NCBI GenBank assembly: GCA_037951165.1
Contig: JBBDHG010000112.1
Location: 4,528,501-4,592,500 of the forward strand
DNA: 64,000 bases
DNA from: Lophius americanus
Taxonomy: Eukaryota; Chordata; Actinopteri; Lophiiformes; Lophiidae
Reading direction: 5' to 3'
In this document: positions 24,501 through 35,834 of the stretch, piece after piece
Layout of the letters: each line of letters begins with the position of its first letter
How positions within the stretch are numbered: position 1 is the first letter of the stretch
The notes under the pieces: model-generated
What the model was told of the DNA's origin: nothing
The model's input: only the letters and a program-made list of their open reading frames with translations
Databases searched by the model: none
Program-made: the position numbers and the translations under genes

Positions 24501-27500
24501 GACATTGTCCAACCTCACATTCCAATTAGCACATCAGCGCGGATTTTCTCGTACATCTGAGCAGAGTCTTTGTGTTTCTCTCTGTTTCTATGTTGTTGTT
24601 TTTTTTTTCAGTTTTTTTTTTCAAACAGAAACTTGTACAACATCGATTAATATTTGACATTAAAGCTCCAGAAAAAGGAATGTTCCCCAAGTGTTCTGAG
24701 TCTACACAGAATTAAATATGTATTATATTTTTTACTTCTCTTGTTTTTGCTTGTGCTTGTTGCACATGAATGAAAAAAAAAACGCATTCAACCACGTCTT
24801 CACTCACAATATTCATAGAAAAGGACGTATGACTAGCAAATGCATACACTCGGGCAGCAAATTTTTCTCTCCTGCTCTAATGAAGCTGTGTTTATCTTTT
24901 TTCCTAAATATATGCTTGTGAGCGCATTAAATCTTCCAGCTCAAATGCCATGAATTATGGCGACCATAGTGCTTCACCAGTTTCCATGGTGACTCCCATT
25001 GTCCGATTTCCATTGTTGATGGTCTTACGCCCTTAAAAGGGCAGAAATAACACAACAGTGACAGTGGTGTTTCCTCAGCGACAACTTTACTACTATTTTA
25101 ACAAAAAATACAAGAATTTACAAAACAAAAATAGTAACAGGAAGTGGATTGTACTTACCCAATAAATGACTTAAGTAATGAATAGTATATAGTTAGTTAC
25201 CTAACCATCAAACAAATGTAACCTGAGCTCTGTAAACTTTCATTTCACTTTTCTAAAGTCATTTAAGTTCCTAAAACTTTAAATACATAATGGAAAACAT
25301 ATGTGAATAAGTGCACAATTAAAATTACATTCAATACAAAATGGCGTGTGCCATTATTTCAATGCTATATCACTCTATTTTCAATACTACAGTTCATTTA
25401 CTCACTCTTAGGATATTCATACAATGCAAACAAATCATCAACAACATAGCATCCGCTTCATGCACAACATACCTAAAAAAAGGGGAGAAATAATGACGAC
25501 AATGACAAAGATGGTATTTCCTCAGTGACAACTTTAGGAGGAATAATGAATTCCGCTATTCATTATGTGGTTGGAAGCAAAAGCGATGGATCTCAGATTA
25601 GTGGATTCACACAAATCAATCACAGACTAGCAGATTCAAACTAATAAATCAATCTCAGATGTCAAAAAACACTTATTACCCTTTTTAACATTCAAAAAAT
25701 GGAGTCAGTTCTCATATATGTTATGCATAACCAATATTCTTCGACTCATCACAAATTATGAAACTAGTACGTATCATGAATTTAACGCAAAAATGTTCTT
25801 ATGTTCTTATATTGTCACAATGGCTTATTATTTTCCTCGTGCACGATTATATCTCCTCAGACTGAACAACTCAGTTCAGCTGTTCTGGAACCAAAAACTC
25901 AGTGTCACTCATCTCAGGGCTGATCAACCATGAACCATTGTCTGGAATACCGTCTGGAGGTATAAAGGAGAGAATCACAAACACACATGTAAGTGATCAT
26001 AAAGACAATATCACAGGAAGTGTCCTTTGACACACAGCATAAAGACACACTTTCAAAATAAAACAGGAAACGGTAAAACCACCAAACACAGACTCATGAC
26101 TTTCAAAATAAAGTAAACATTAGAGACTAGATCCGTGAGGACATGACGAAGATAACTAAACATGTTATATTTGCATCTATATCATTTGATATTCCTGCAA
26201 CTTCTAGCCTAACTTTATATTGATTTGACTGGGGTTATAGAAAAAGAAACCACTTGGCCGGCAAGACGTGGATACGGCTCATTCACCTTACTGCCAGCAT
26301 TGGGAGACGAGAGCAACAAGGAATATTAAACTTATCCTCCACTTTGACAGCTGTCAGCGTGTAGTTGCAATGACATACGAAATGGAGCGCTGGATGAATT
26401 TAAGAGGCAGTGACTGGTGGGAGAGGATCGTCATGATGGAAGTTCAGTGACACAAAGTGGAGAGAAAGATTTCCATGAGATTGGGGCCGTGTGACACAGT
26501 TAAACCGTTCATGAGACCAGAGGAAACAACAGTACGAGAACCAGTATAGTTACACATGAGAGTTGCTGTTATGTTGTATAAACAGGACATTTTGGGGGAA
26601 AATCTGGTTGCTAACCAGTTTTGGGTTCACTGAAATACATTCAAAGAGTTTGTGTAAATGTTCTATCATGATATAATGGACGAAGCAATGAGTTGCCTCC
26701 ACCATTGGGTGTGTTTCTGTAACGTAAATTGTGGCCTATACATCTGCAATCTGCATCCGTCAGATATCTGGATACGACTGATACATGTTAGGGTATTCAG
26801 GATTCTGTAGGAGTGGCACCTTTATACCAATTTCTGAAGTCGGGATTTGATGTTGAACATCCACAAAGGCGGGATACTTACAAAAACCAAAACGTGCCGG
26901 GATGCACTGTCTATAAGTACTTATTTTTCTTTTCTTTTCTTCTGTTCTTCTTTCCTCTTTCTAGACAGGAATGAATAACCAGGATTCCGGTATTTATCAT
27001 GCATAAGAGGAAATACACAGCAAGACTTCTCTGTGTTGTATGTAAATGACATATATTGATATTAATCATATTTGGGATAAGTCTAATAACTGACATACTG
27101 TTGTGTATGTAACTACACTCAGCACCTGGTCACCGCAATGATCAACTGGATGAAAAATTCTGAAGTGGTTGAAGTGGTTTCCAATGAAAATCCGAGCTGC
27201 TCTTTTAGTTCAACTGCTATTACCTCAGTGGTTCTTGATATGAAAGGTTTAATGTTGCTCCTTGTGAACACTCGGGAAGCCCGGGTTGTCATTCCAGTCT
27301 AAAAATGATTTTGTCACCTGTAGGACGTGTTGCTCAAGCATGAAGACTGAGTGTGTGCTCAGTAGCTCAGCATCTGAGGATTGAGGATGAAGTCACGTAG
27401 ATCTCCACGGATGACTGTGGCAAAAGATGAAGAGAGAATAAAAGAGGTGCACAGGGACCTAGCTAGCAAGAGTATAAGAGTGACCCTTGGCTGAGCTCTC

Positions 27501-28920
27501 CTTCCAGCAACTTGCACCAGCGGAAAAGGGGGAGGGTGGGGGAGAACTCACAAAAACATCAGTAACACTGAAAGGAGGAGGAGATTGCAGAGCCACAGGC
27601 AGGGGGAAGTAGAAATAGAGGGGAGGGGAGGAAACGGAGAGAGCAAGACAGAGCTCGCAAGTGTGATTAAAGGTTCAGATATACCAAAACATGACTTAAG
27701 CAATTAACGGTGAATGGCCCAGTCAAGGTCATCAACAAAAGGCTCAGGAGCAGTTCCTGAAGGTAAAGCCACCGCAAATGAATTTAAGCCACTGCATCCG
27801 ATTCCCCAAACATGGACATCGTACTGTACGTTTCAGGTGCCTTTCTAAAAATGGTCCGATCTTTGACAGCGGCACTATGAGAGTATTCTGACAGAGGGGT
27901 ATGGAAAATATTACATCATGACCTGTTGTCTGTGGGATTCCTCTCCCATCTACCTGAATTTTCCTTCAGTCCCCAAGAACTGGTAGTGCACGTTACAACA
28001 AGCACGAAGACGATCCGATTCTACGAGGCTGCCTTTGAATGCCTTCCATTCTTTATTTTATTCATTCAATGTCTCTGCTGCGGTCCTTAAATGAGACACT
28101 GTCATATACTACATCATTTACACAACATGATACACAATATTTCCAGATTTATTATAGTTTCAATGCAAGATGTGGTTAAATATCTCAATGATACGACCCA
28201 AGGAGAGTTCAACATGATTTCTAAAATCCTATTTTCAGGAAGTTTGCATGATTTAGAATAATGTTATTCATGTCACAATGCGAGAAAAACTGGCTTGTCT
28301 TTTAATTGTTTGCTTCACCAAATAATTAGCATATAATGCAGATGTTGTGTTGTACTGTAATTCAACCAAAGTTTTAACCAAATCCATCTGCTGGTGAAAT
28401 AAGATAAGTAAGATTTCTTTTTTTTTTTTTTTACATTCAGAGAGCCTCCAAAAGCATTTGCTTTTGTTGGTATTTACATTATTTCTTTTCACGTAAATTG
28501 CATTTACATTACGGAGAATTACAAAAATTGTAAACTGAATAGCCCACTTTTTTTTTAATTTTTCCTTTACATCTGTCTGCGTGTAAACTTGCTTTGTCCC
28601 AAAAGTTGGTAAAACAATTTCTTGAAATACATGCAGTTTGATCTTGCAACAGATAGATATTATTTCTGTGCGTGTGTGTGAGTGAGTGGGAAACATAGAT
28701 CAGCCGTCTTTAAAAGAATAGCCTGAATAGCTCACATTTACTTTATTTGTCCTTACACTTTATACTTAAAGTCCCCAAGGGAATAAACTGTTTCAAGAGC
28801 TCTGTACAAGTCAGAACACACATCACACTGCAGCATTCTTAGACAGAACTACAACAAAACAACAGTGACATACAGTTTAGTGACAGACAGCTGTACCAAC
28901 TCAGGTCTGAGTATCTACTA
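24500..28920. other. No gene recognised, 24.5-28.9 kb
   Basis: Contains the 25-kb duplication and a purine-rich tract around 27.5-27.65 kb (gaggggaggggaggaaacgg). A minus frame at 28268-28696 is interrupted by a poly-T tract and is not a credible gene. Confidence 0.55.
25034..25535. repeat. Direct duplication of about 55 bp, 440 bp apart
   Basis: The segments 25034-25089 and 25475-25535 share agaaataa..gaca, then gacag/aagatggt and a near-identical tttcctcagcgacaacttta. Between them is AT-rich DNA with nothing recognisable. Confidence 0.65.
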
Positions 28921-28924
28921 TCTC

Positions 28925-29155
28925 TTACTTTAGCTCAGTGGGTAGAACAGTCGTTCCTTAACTGGGAGACCAGAGTTCAAGCCCAGCCCCTGACACAACA
29001 GGCTGTTGGTCCTTGAGCAAGACCCTGAAACCTCAGCTCCCCGGGCGCTTCACAGGGGCCGCCCACTTCTCACTCAGGGATGGGTTAAATGCAGGGATGA
29101 ATTTCATGACATTTTACTGTACGTATGTAGCGTGATAAGTAAATGAAAGTTTATT
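28925..29155 (+). mobile_element. tRNA-derived SINE
   Basis: A polymerase III A box (tagctcagtgg, 28931-28941) and B box (gagttcaagcc, 28973-28983) stand at tRNA spacing. They are followed by a non-tRNA body with ttgagcaagaccctgaaacc and gatgggttaaatgcaggga. The cloverleaf is not maintained, so this is a SINE head and not a functional tRNA gene. Confidence 0.7.
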
Positions 29156-29527
29156 ATATTTATTACTGGCCACATCGCCTCCACTGCTTTCTTTTTTCCT
29201 CAGTTCTCTTTTCCTCTCTGTAAAGATAAATAAAGAGTAATGAGTTAAGAGATATAACACTTAATATTGGTACATTCCTTTTAAGCTATTACAATGATAC
29301 TTGTACTGCTGCAGTGGTCTATTCTACGTAATACGCAGACAGATGGCGTATTCCCTCTAGGAAAGTTACCAGACTTCCTTGTACCCAAAACCTAAAAATG
29401 CTCAAAGATACTAATAACACACATTCATTCATAAAGATGTTTACCTCTGATGTTGCCGAGGATGAAACCCCGGTATTTTATTTCCAAGAATCATGGAAAA
29501 AGCTCAACTGAAATCTGAAAAGATATT

Positions 29528-29645
29528 GTTCAACTTCGAGATGATATATATCCTCATTTGAGTACCATAGTTGTTTCTTGTGACTGTGTGTGTATGGGGC
29601 TGGAGTGAATCATCTTGACCCCAACACTTTGTTTAAAACAGACCA
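29528..29645 (+). repeat. Dispersed repeat family B, copy 1
   Basis: Shared blocks with 54140-54275: ttcaacttcgagatgat (ttccgcttcaagatgat there), tgagtaccat, ttcttgtgac, gtgtgt..atggggctgga, gaatca and cactttgttt. About 110 bases align with roughly three quarters identity by eye. No coding capacity. Confidence 0.55.
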
Positions 29646-29649
29646 GGCA

Positions 29650-32075
29650 GTCTGTTGTATTTATCAGTCTGTACGTTAGGATATGTGTGCTGTACACCTG
29701 CTATATGATTGGACAGATTCCTTATATTCTGCTTCAACATGAAAAGTCTGCTGCACTTAACCAGTATTCTTAGCATTGACTCCAGGTCAGTCCACATTGT
29801 TAGAACTGTGTCTGTCGTCTGGACTGTGAAATGCAAAAATACATGAATGAATAATTTTCCAACACGGTTTGATCGTGTCATGGTAATTGTTAATACATTA
29901 AATAATTAGCCTAAGGCTCGTGAAGTCCTGACGTTACCCGTAACATGTACCAACCCTACACATCTGTGCATGTCATTTGAAGGAAGAAAAAGCAGGTCTA
30001 TTAAAACATTGTGGGCTCTTTCAGTCTGTTCACCTGCTTTCTGAAGGTTCACCATCGCTTCACCTCAGTAGCTGAAATCTGTGTCCTCTACAAACTTACC
30101 TGGCTAGAGACAACCTTCTTGGTAAAATGAGTACATCGCTGTTAAATTCAGTCCTCAGCTAAGCATGTGGATTAACTTGTTTGCCTTGTCTGTAAGTCTG
30201 GATTGCTTACATTGAAAACCCAATGGGACAGGAGACACTTCGTGGTCCAACTTTCCCCTTCAGTTCAGTTAGTGCCTGAATCCACACCCGAGGTCCATTT
30301 AAAGGCTTTCTAATGTATGTTATTGTGTTGTTGGGTAGTATTACTGTAATGAAATAGTTGCACATTATGACTTTATAGATTTTGTGAGATTGACATATTT
30401 TGGCCATCCAGAGTGCCATACTCTCATGGATGGTTCATTTCATGAGCATATGTGACTTTTTCAGTAGAAATATCTACCAACAGGTGGTTATTCTACTGCA
30501 GTAGTGTAGCTGGCCTCTAGTATTACAGTATGGTTGAGTGAATCATTTAACACATCATTAAAACACTCATTCCCACATTCCGCCCTCTCTTACAACTTAC
30601 ATTTTTCCATGTTCAAACCTCTCAAAGTCGTCACAAGTCTTAATTGTTTCCTTGTTGCTACAAATAAACACAGAGCCTTGGTTAAAACGTCCAGTAAATT
30701 GTCATTATAAAACTACAGAGAGGTGTGTACTCGCGATTGAGTTCTGTTTTTTTTTTCTTTTTAATAAATTGAGTCACAGATCTTTAAAAAATGGATTGTA
30801 AACTTTAGGCATGGGAAACTATTCACAAGACTACCATTGAAATCAGAATTATGTGTAACTGCGGGTGTTAAAGATAGTACAAGATATAATTATGGATGGG
30901 GATGTGTGGTTATGTGACACTGGTTTTTAGACTGCAGTTCAATATTGAAATAGATCTAAGGGACCTATTCATTATATGTGCTTTCACATTATACCAGAGT
31001 CATGTAATCTAACACATCTGACAATTTTGATTTTATCTTCTTTTTTTTCTTCAAGAAAAGTCATCGGAAAATGAAGAAATAAACAAAAGTTACCCAAGTG
31101 TGAAAAGAGAGAGAGGGGAGAGAGAGAGAGAGAGAGAGTGAGTGAGAGAGAGAGAGAGAGAGAGAGAAAGGATAAGAAAAGAAGGCCTTTGAATTAGTGA
31201 TCGATGAGGTGGCTTTATTTGATTCAAAGACCTCTAAAGCTGTTCAGGCGGAGTTTTGGCTCTCATCTTGCTCTTTCAGTGGTTGAAGCAAAGCACATGA
31301 TGTGTCTCAGGCCTTGCTGGAAGCCTACCCCTGCTGTGGTAAACAAAAAGATCCAAACAATGATACTTTCTCTCAGTCTGGCGCTACATGTCAATGGCTA
31401 TTTTTCCCCAATTCTCCACATTTCCTCTGTTTTTCCTTCCTTTTTGGCATTCATTTTTAATGGCTGCCTTGTTTTGTACCCAAATGCCTAGTGGTGCTCA
31501 AAAAAAAAAGAAGCTGGGATTCTTTCCCTTGTTTCTTTTTGGGAAGAGGTGCGTGCTGGGAATATCTATGGTGGCTCATATCAGAGGTCGTGTTAACCCT
31601 GCCTTTCCACTGTGTGGTTTTGGCACTTTTTTTGTGTTAGGTCTGAGTGATGTGGAACATTTCTGACTCAATCATGCAACAGCTAATTTAATTAAGCAGA
31701 CTAACTGAGTTTTTATGTGCAAAAGTTCACCCTTTGGGCATGTGAAAAAGGTGCAAGGAGAGGTTCCAGCCCCAATTATGGATGATTCTTACTAATAATA
31801 AAACAAACTTTTGTGGGGGAGACACATGAAGACAAGCCACAGTTTAGTCAGGAGGAGGATGCCTTTGCACATGACCTCCACATCTTAAGCAGTTTCCCGC
31901 TATCTTTAACCCATCGGACACTAAGATCACACCGACTAGATCCCTAAACCAATATGTTTTGGGGTTCTGTATACGAATACAGTATGTGAAAGTGAGGAAG
32001 TAACTGACAGGTTAGAGAGACAGAGGTCTCCTGCAAAAATCAAACCAAACATTTTTTATTTTGCTTTCTGCCCAT
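29650..32075. other. No gene recognised, 29.7-32.1 kb
   Basis: AT-rich with the GA tract at 31.1 kb. A 39-nt segment at 30100-30138 (minus) has good splice sites on both sides but is too short to judge. Confidence 0.55.
31104..31170. repeat. (GA)n-rich tract
   Basis: GA dinucleotides with ggg and gtgagt interruptions. Polypurine. Confidence 0.93.
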
Positions 32076-32079
32076 TTTT

Positions 32080-32165
32080 GCATAGGTTCTCACCGGGTAC
32101 TCTGGCTTCCTCTCGGAGTCAGAATAAAGAAAAAAACATGCAATGTAGGTGGATTGGTGACTCAA
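32080..32165 (+). mobile_element. SINE body fragment
   Basis: It reads gttctcaccgggtactctgg and then cttcctctcggagtcagaat. A later segment, aaacatgcaatgtaggtgga and ttggtgact, completes the match to the SINE body in plus orientation. Confidence 0.5.
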
Positions 32166-32423
32166 AAATTTCTCTCTGCTGTTAATCAGTTAGACAAAGA
32201 TTTGTACTTCATTCCTGCCTCAACATCTCCAATCAAATCCTTCAATCAGATGTTTTCCTTTTATGAAGTCGAGCCCCAGCACGCCTCACCCCAACCAGTG
32301 TCTAATAAAACTCTCCTACAAACTGGAAACACCTAATTCATTGGAAAGTTTATTTTTCCTGTTGGGGTCTAACTTCCGATGATTAAACTGTCTGATCACA
32401 AAAATAAACAAATTGAATTTGAC

Positions 32424-32520
32424 TCCTCACAGCAAGAAGGTACCGGGTTCAAACCTCTGCCGGATAATGGCAGAGGTTTGAACCCGGTAGAGGTTCATTA
32501 TCCGCTAGATAATGAATGAA
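32424..32520 (+). mobile_element. SINE head and tail pieces rearranged around a hairpin
   Basis: cctcacagcaagaaggtacc with gggttcaaacc is the B-box region of the SINE head. attatccgctagataatgaa with tgaatgaat is its usual 3' end. The body between them is missing and is replaced by an inverted copy of the head (see the hairpin entry). Confidence 0.5.
32441..32489. repeat. Perfect 21-bp inverted repeat (hairpin)
   Basis: Arms 32441-32461 and 32469-32489 are exactly complementary and are separated by the 7-base loop ggataat. Each arm contains the SINE B box (gggttcaaacc or its complement). A second shorter inverted repeat follows at 32494-32516 (ttcattatc / gataatgaa). Confidence 0.9.
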
Positions 32521-34540
32521 TGAATTTGACTTCAATGCTCTCATTCTTATTGTTCGCTTTTTGTTAGTCCCTCCTCAAGGAGGCCATTGTCTTGACTTGT
32601 TAGTTAAATGCACTCACAACAATGAACTTTTTGATGGAGTTGTTGTTTTTCTGTCGTCCGACACAGTAGCAAGAGTTAAGACTCAGCGTGAACAAACCTG
32701 ACAAAGGCGAGTCAGTTTCAGGGTCATCAGCTTCCAAACTGTTGGTGTGTGTTGCACATACTGCACAGCTCATCCCTTAATCTATTAAGCTTATATATCA
32801 TACCCATAGCCGTGCTTCAACAGGCATTTGTGTAGGTAGGTAACCCTGCTGAAGTGTCCTGACGTATTACTCTGAATTGCTCAACAGCACTGTGGTGACC
32901 TCTGATGTCTGTGGAGATACCAAGACAAACAATTTCCTCGTAGATATCAAACCACTTGACACTTCACACATGTTACTGTTTACTGACGTGCAGACTTAAT
33001 AGGTTCCTCTGGTGATCAGAGAGCAGAAGCAGCAGTTGGTACAGGCAGTTTTAGGGATGGCAATTATTATATTATTGACATTTTGCATGCTTTGTGATTA
33101 CTTCACATACTCAGTTTTCTTGGGTTAAACAGTTCATCTCAATTATTAATGAAATCGAATAAGTTCTAACCATATTTAAGGAAATAACATTTTGATCATG
33201 TGGGATTTCAGCATATCACTACCAAACCCCTTCCATGTCTCCTCCTATTCATAAACGTTTCCTCTTTTCAAATCATAATTCTGCATCACATATATGGCAA
33301 CAGGACGTTTAAAGAGACTTTAAATCTGTTGCACCTTGAGATCACATTTCCTGTCAACGGTTTTATGCTGATTACTCACTCATGCAGAGGATGTGTTTTT
33401 TTCGTGTTGCGTGATTCACCTACTTTTACAGCTACCATTCAAGTTGCTGGTGATGGCATCACTCCAAGCATCCTTCCTTAAAGTAATGAATCAGGAAAAT
33501 CAATGTTAATCATAGGCTCTTTCATTTTGAAGTTTAAATGGTCCAGGCAATCCCTAGACCTTCCCTTTCCTGGGATGATAAAAGGACATGATGCAATTGG
33601 AATACAGTGTTTCAGTCAGTGCGTCAGCAGACATCAAATATCTATAATGTCACAATAACCTCAGTTTTGGGGTTTTTGAGTGGGAGTGAGCTGTCATATT
33701 TAAATGATGCGTTTGCCATGCACACTCTGTGCTTGGTGTGTGTGTCTCACTGCCTCATCAGATGGGATATTTGTCTTATCCTTGCCCGCACTGAACTCTT
33801 GACTGGGATAACACAGTTTCCTCTTGACTTTGAGCTAACACTAATGTGTCCGGGGCCACGCTACAGAACTTCTTACTCTGCTGACGTCTTTGCAAAACAA
33901 TGAGAATCCACAACAACACGTGTAATGGATTACAACCTCTCTAATTTCCATTCGGTTTTCTGTAATCCTTATTACCTGTTTTGGTTCTCTAACCTGCCAA
34001 GGTAAACAGCAGATGTTTACCTATGAGTGTTTCATTTGATTTCACTTCTGAAATACTGACCACAACATGCCCAGACTCAACCCTGTGGAGTCTCAGGTAA
34101 CACCTGACTGATTCCTATCCCTAACCCAGCATGCTTTTATATGAAGTTTAATGATAGAGTGAATCAAAGTGAAGAAATAATTGCCAGGTCACAGAGGCGA
34201 TGTGCTGAAAACAAGATCCTCAACATTGAAATGTTAATACATAATAACATAATTTATTATGGTGTTTAAATGCTTAGGGCTAAGTTTGAACTCACACCCC
34301 AAAGGCTTCAAAATTCTTTAATTTTAGAGTTGTCTAGTCAGGGGGAATTTATTAAACCTTTAAATAGTTTATGTTGTCCATTATTAAAAGGGCCAGTTTG
34401 TCACGCGTCTTTGCACCGGCCGGCTGACTATGTATGAGAAATGCATTTACATTTAGCGGCTGATCACACAGTTTCAATTCATTTTACCATTCACACCAAA
34501 TTTGGGACAAGAAGACAACATTTATTGACGGCAGCAAAGA
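32520..34540. other. No gene recognised, 32.5-34.5 kb
   Basis: Plus frames at 33200-33481 and 33607-33903 show no domain, no splice context and no repeat match. Confidence 0.55.
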
Positions 34541-34549
34541 TATGATGAT

Positions 34550-34950
34550 AATACTTGATACTTATATAGCGCTTTTACGCAAAACTCAAAGACGCTTCAC
34601 AGAGTATAGTTAGTATAGTTCGGACGGCGAAGCGGCAAACACACGACGCCAGCGTCTTCTTCAAATATGTACATGTAATGATATTCATTCATTTGTTACA
34701 CAGAGAGACAGACAACCATTCACACTCACATTCGCTCCTATGGCCAATTTAAGGGTCAGGGTCACCAATTCACCTTGATTAGATTTACATGTTTTTGGAC
34801 TCTGGGAGGAAGCCGGAGTTCCAGGACAGAATCCAAGCAGAAACGGGAGAACGAGCAAACTCCGCACAGAAAGGCTGGCGGAGACGGATTCGATCCCACT
34901 ACCTTCTTGCTGTGAGGCTGCAGCGCTAATCACTGCGCCACCCTGCCGCC
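34550..34950 (-). mobile_element. tRNA-derived SINE joined to a 'tatagcgctttt' repeat
   Basis: On the minus strand the head reads ggcggcagggtggcgcagtg, with a B box like gggatcgaatcc. The body follows through gtgcggagtttgctcgttc and gtccaaaaacatgtaa. The tail part (34555-34640, plus) with tatagcgcttttacgcaaaa comes from a second common fish repeat. Copy close to full length. Confidence 0.7.
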
Positions 34951-35334
34951 AACATATTCAGTTTGAAACAATGGATTTTGTGAGAGAGGGTTTCTAAAAT
35001 TTTGAAAAAATACACCCAAACTACAAAAACAAACAGTTCCGGACCCATAAAAAAGGTTTAGACAGAACTTAAATCAGATTTTGCAAAACAACCAATTTTA
35101 GCAGCGTAATTAACACAATGACACTGAAAAGAATCAAATGATCTGACATTGAAGAACATTCTGCACAACGATTGAACGCAGTGGTATTTAATGTGGCTGC
35201 TCAGACCAAATGAATGCACAGGGGAGTAAAATACAACACTAACTCAATTATTTAACTATAGAAGCAAGCAGAACATAGTCATTATGATAATTAATGTAAT
35301 TAATATACAAATCAAATCCAGATGTATCTAAGTT

Positions 35335-35830
35335 ACAACAACTTTATTGATCTACTGTGGGTAATTGATTTGAAGCAGCGCTTCCACAAAACACAGACAG
35401 ACAATACAATATACAGATAAGAAATATAATAATGTTGTGGGTTCATAAACATGCTTATATAAATAACAAGTAGCTGACCTTAAAAAAGATTAAAAGAATC
35501 AAACAGTCAGACAGCCATGCTGAAAAAAAGACACTTAGAAGGCATCCATGTACCACTTAAGAGACGGATTGCAGTGGGAATTAATGACTTAGAATAGCGG
35601 TTAGTTTTACATGGAGGTAAAACATAATGATGCCCCGATGGCAAAAAGGAAAATTCACATGAAAGAACATGATCAGAAGACAGAACAGTAGTTGCTTTCC
35701 CGAGGATTTGTTGGTTGCAGCAAAAATATCTCTCTGTTTCACTCCAATGATTTTCAAGCAGATTTTATCTATACTATTTAAACCATTTCTGTCTTCAACG
35801 AACAGATGAAAGAAAAACATAGATGGAATG
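35335..35830 (-). repeat. Probable dispersed repeat, LINE-like 3' region
   Basis: gaagcagcgcttccacaaaa, aagagacggattgcagtggg, catgaaagaacatgatcaga and tctctctgtttcactccaat look like the antisense of a repeat family seen elsewhere in fish. An open minus frame at 35581-35850 has no recognisable domain. Confidence 0.35.
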
Positions 35831-35834
35831 TGTA

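Noticed and set aside
28268..28696. 142-codon minus-strand open frame
   Set aside because: It crosses a poly-T tract (translated as Lys) and has no recognisable domain or coding composition.
28931..28990. tRNA gene
   Set aside because: A and B boxes are present but the cloverleaf stems do not pair, and a SINE body follows directly.
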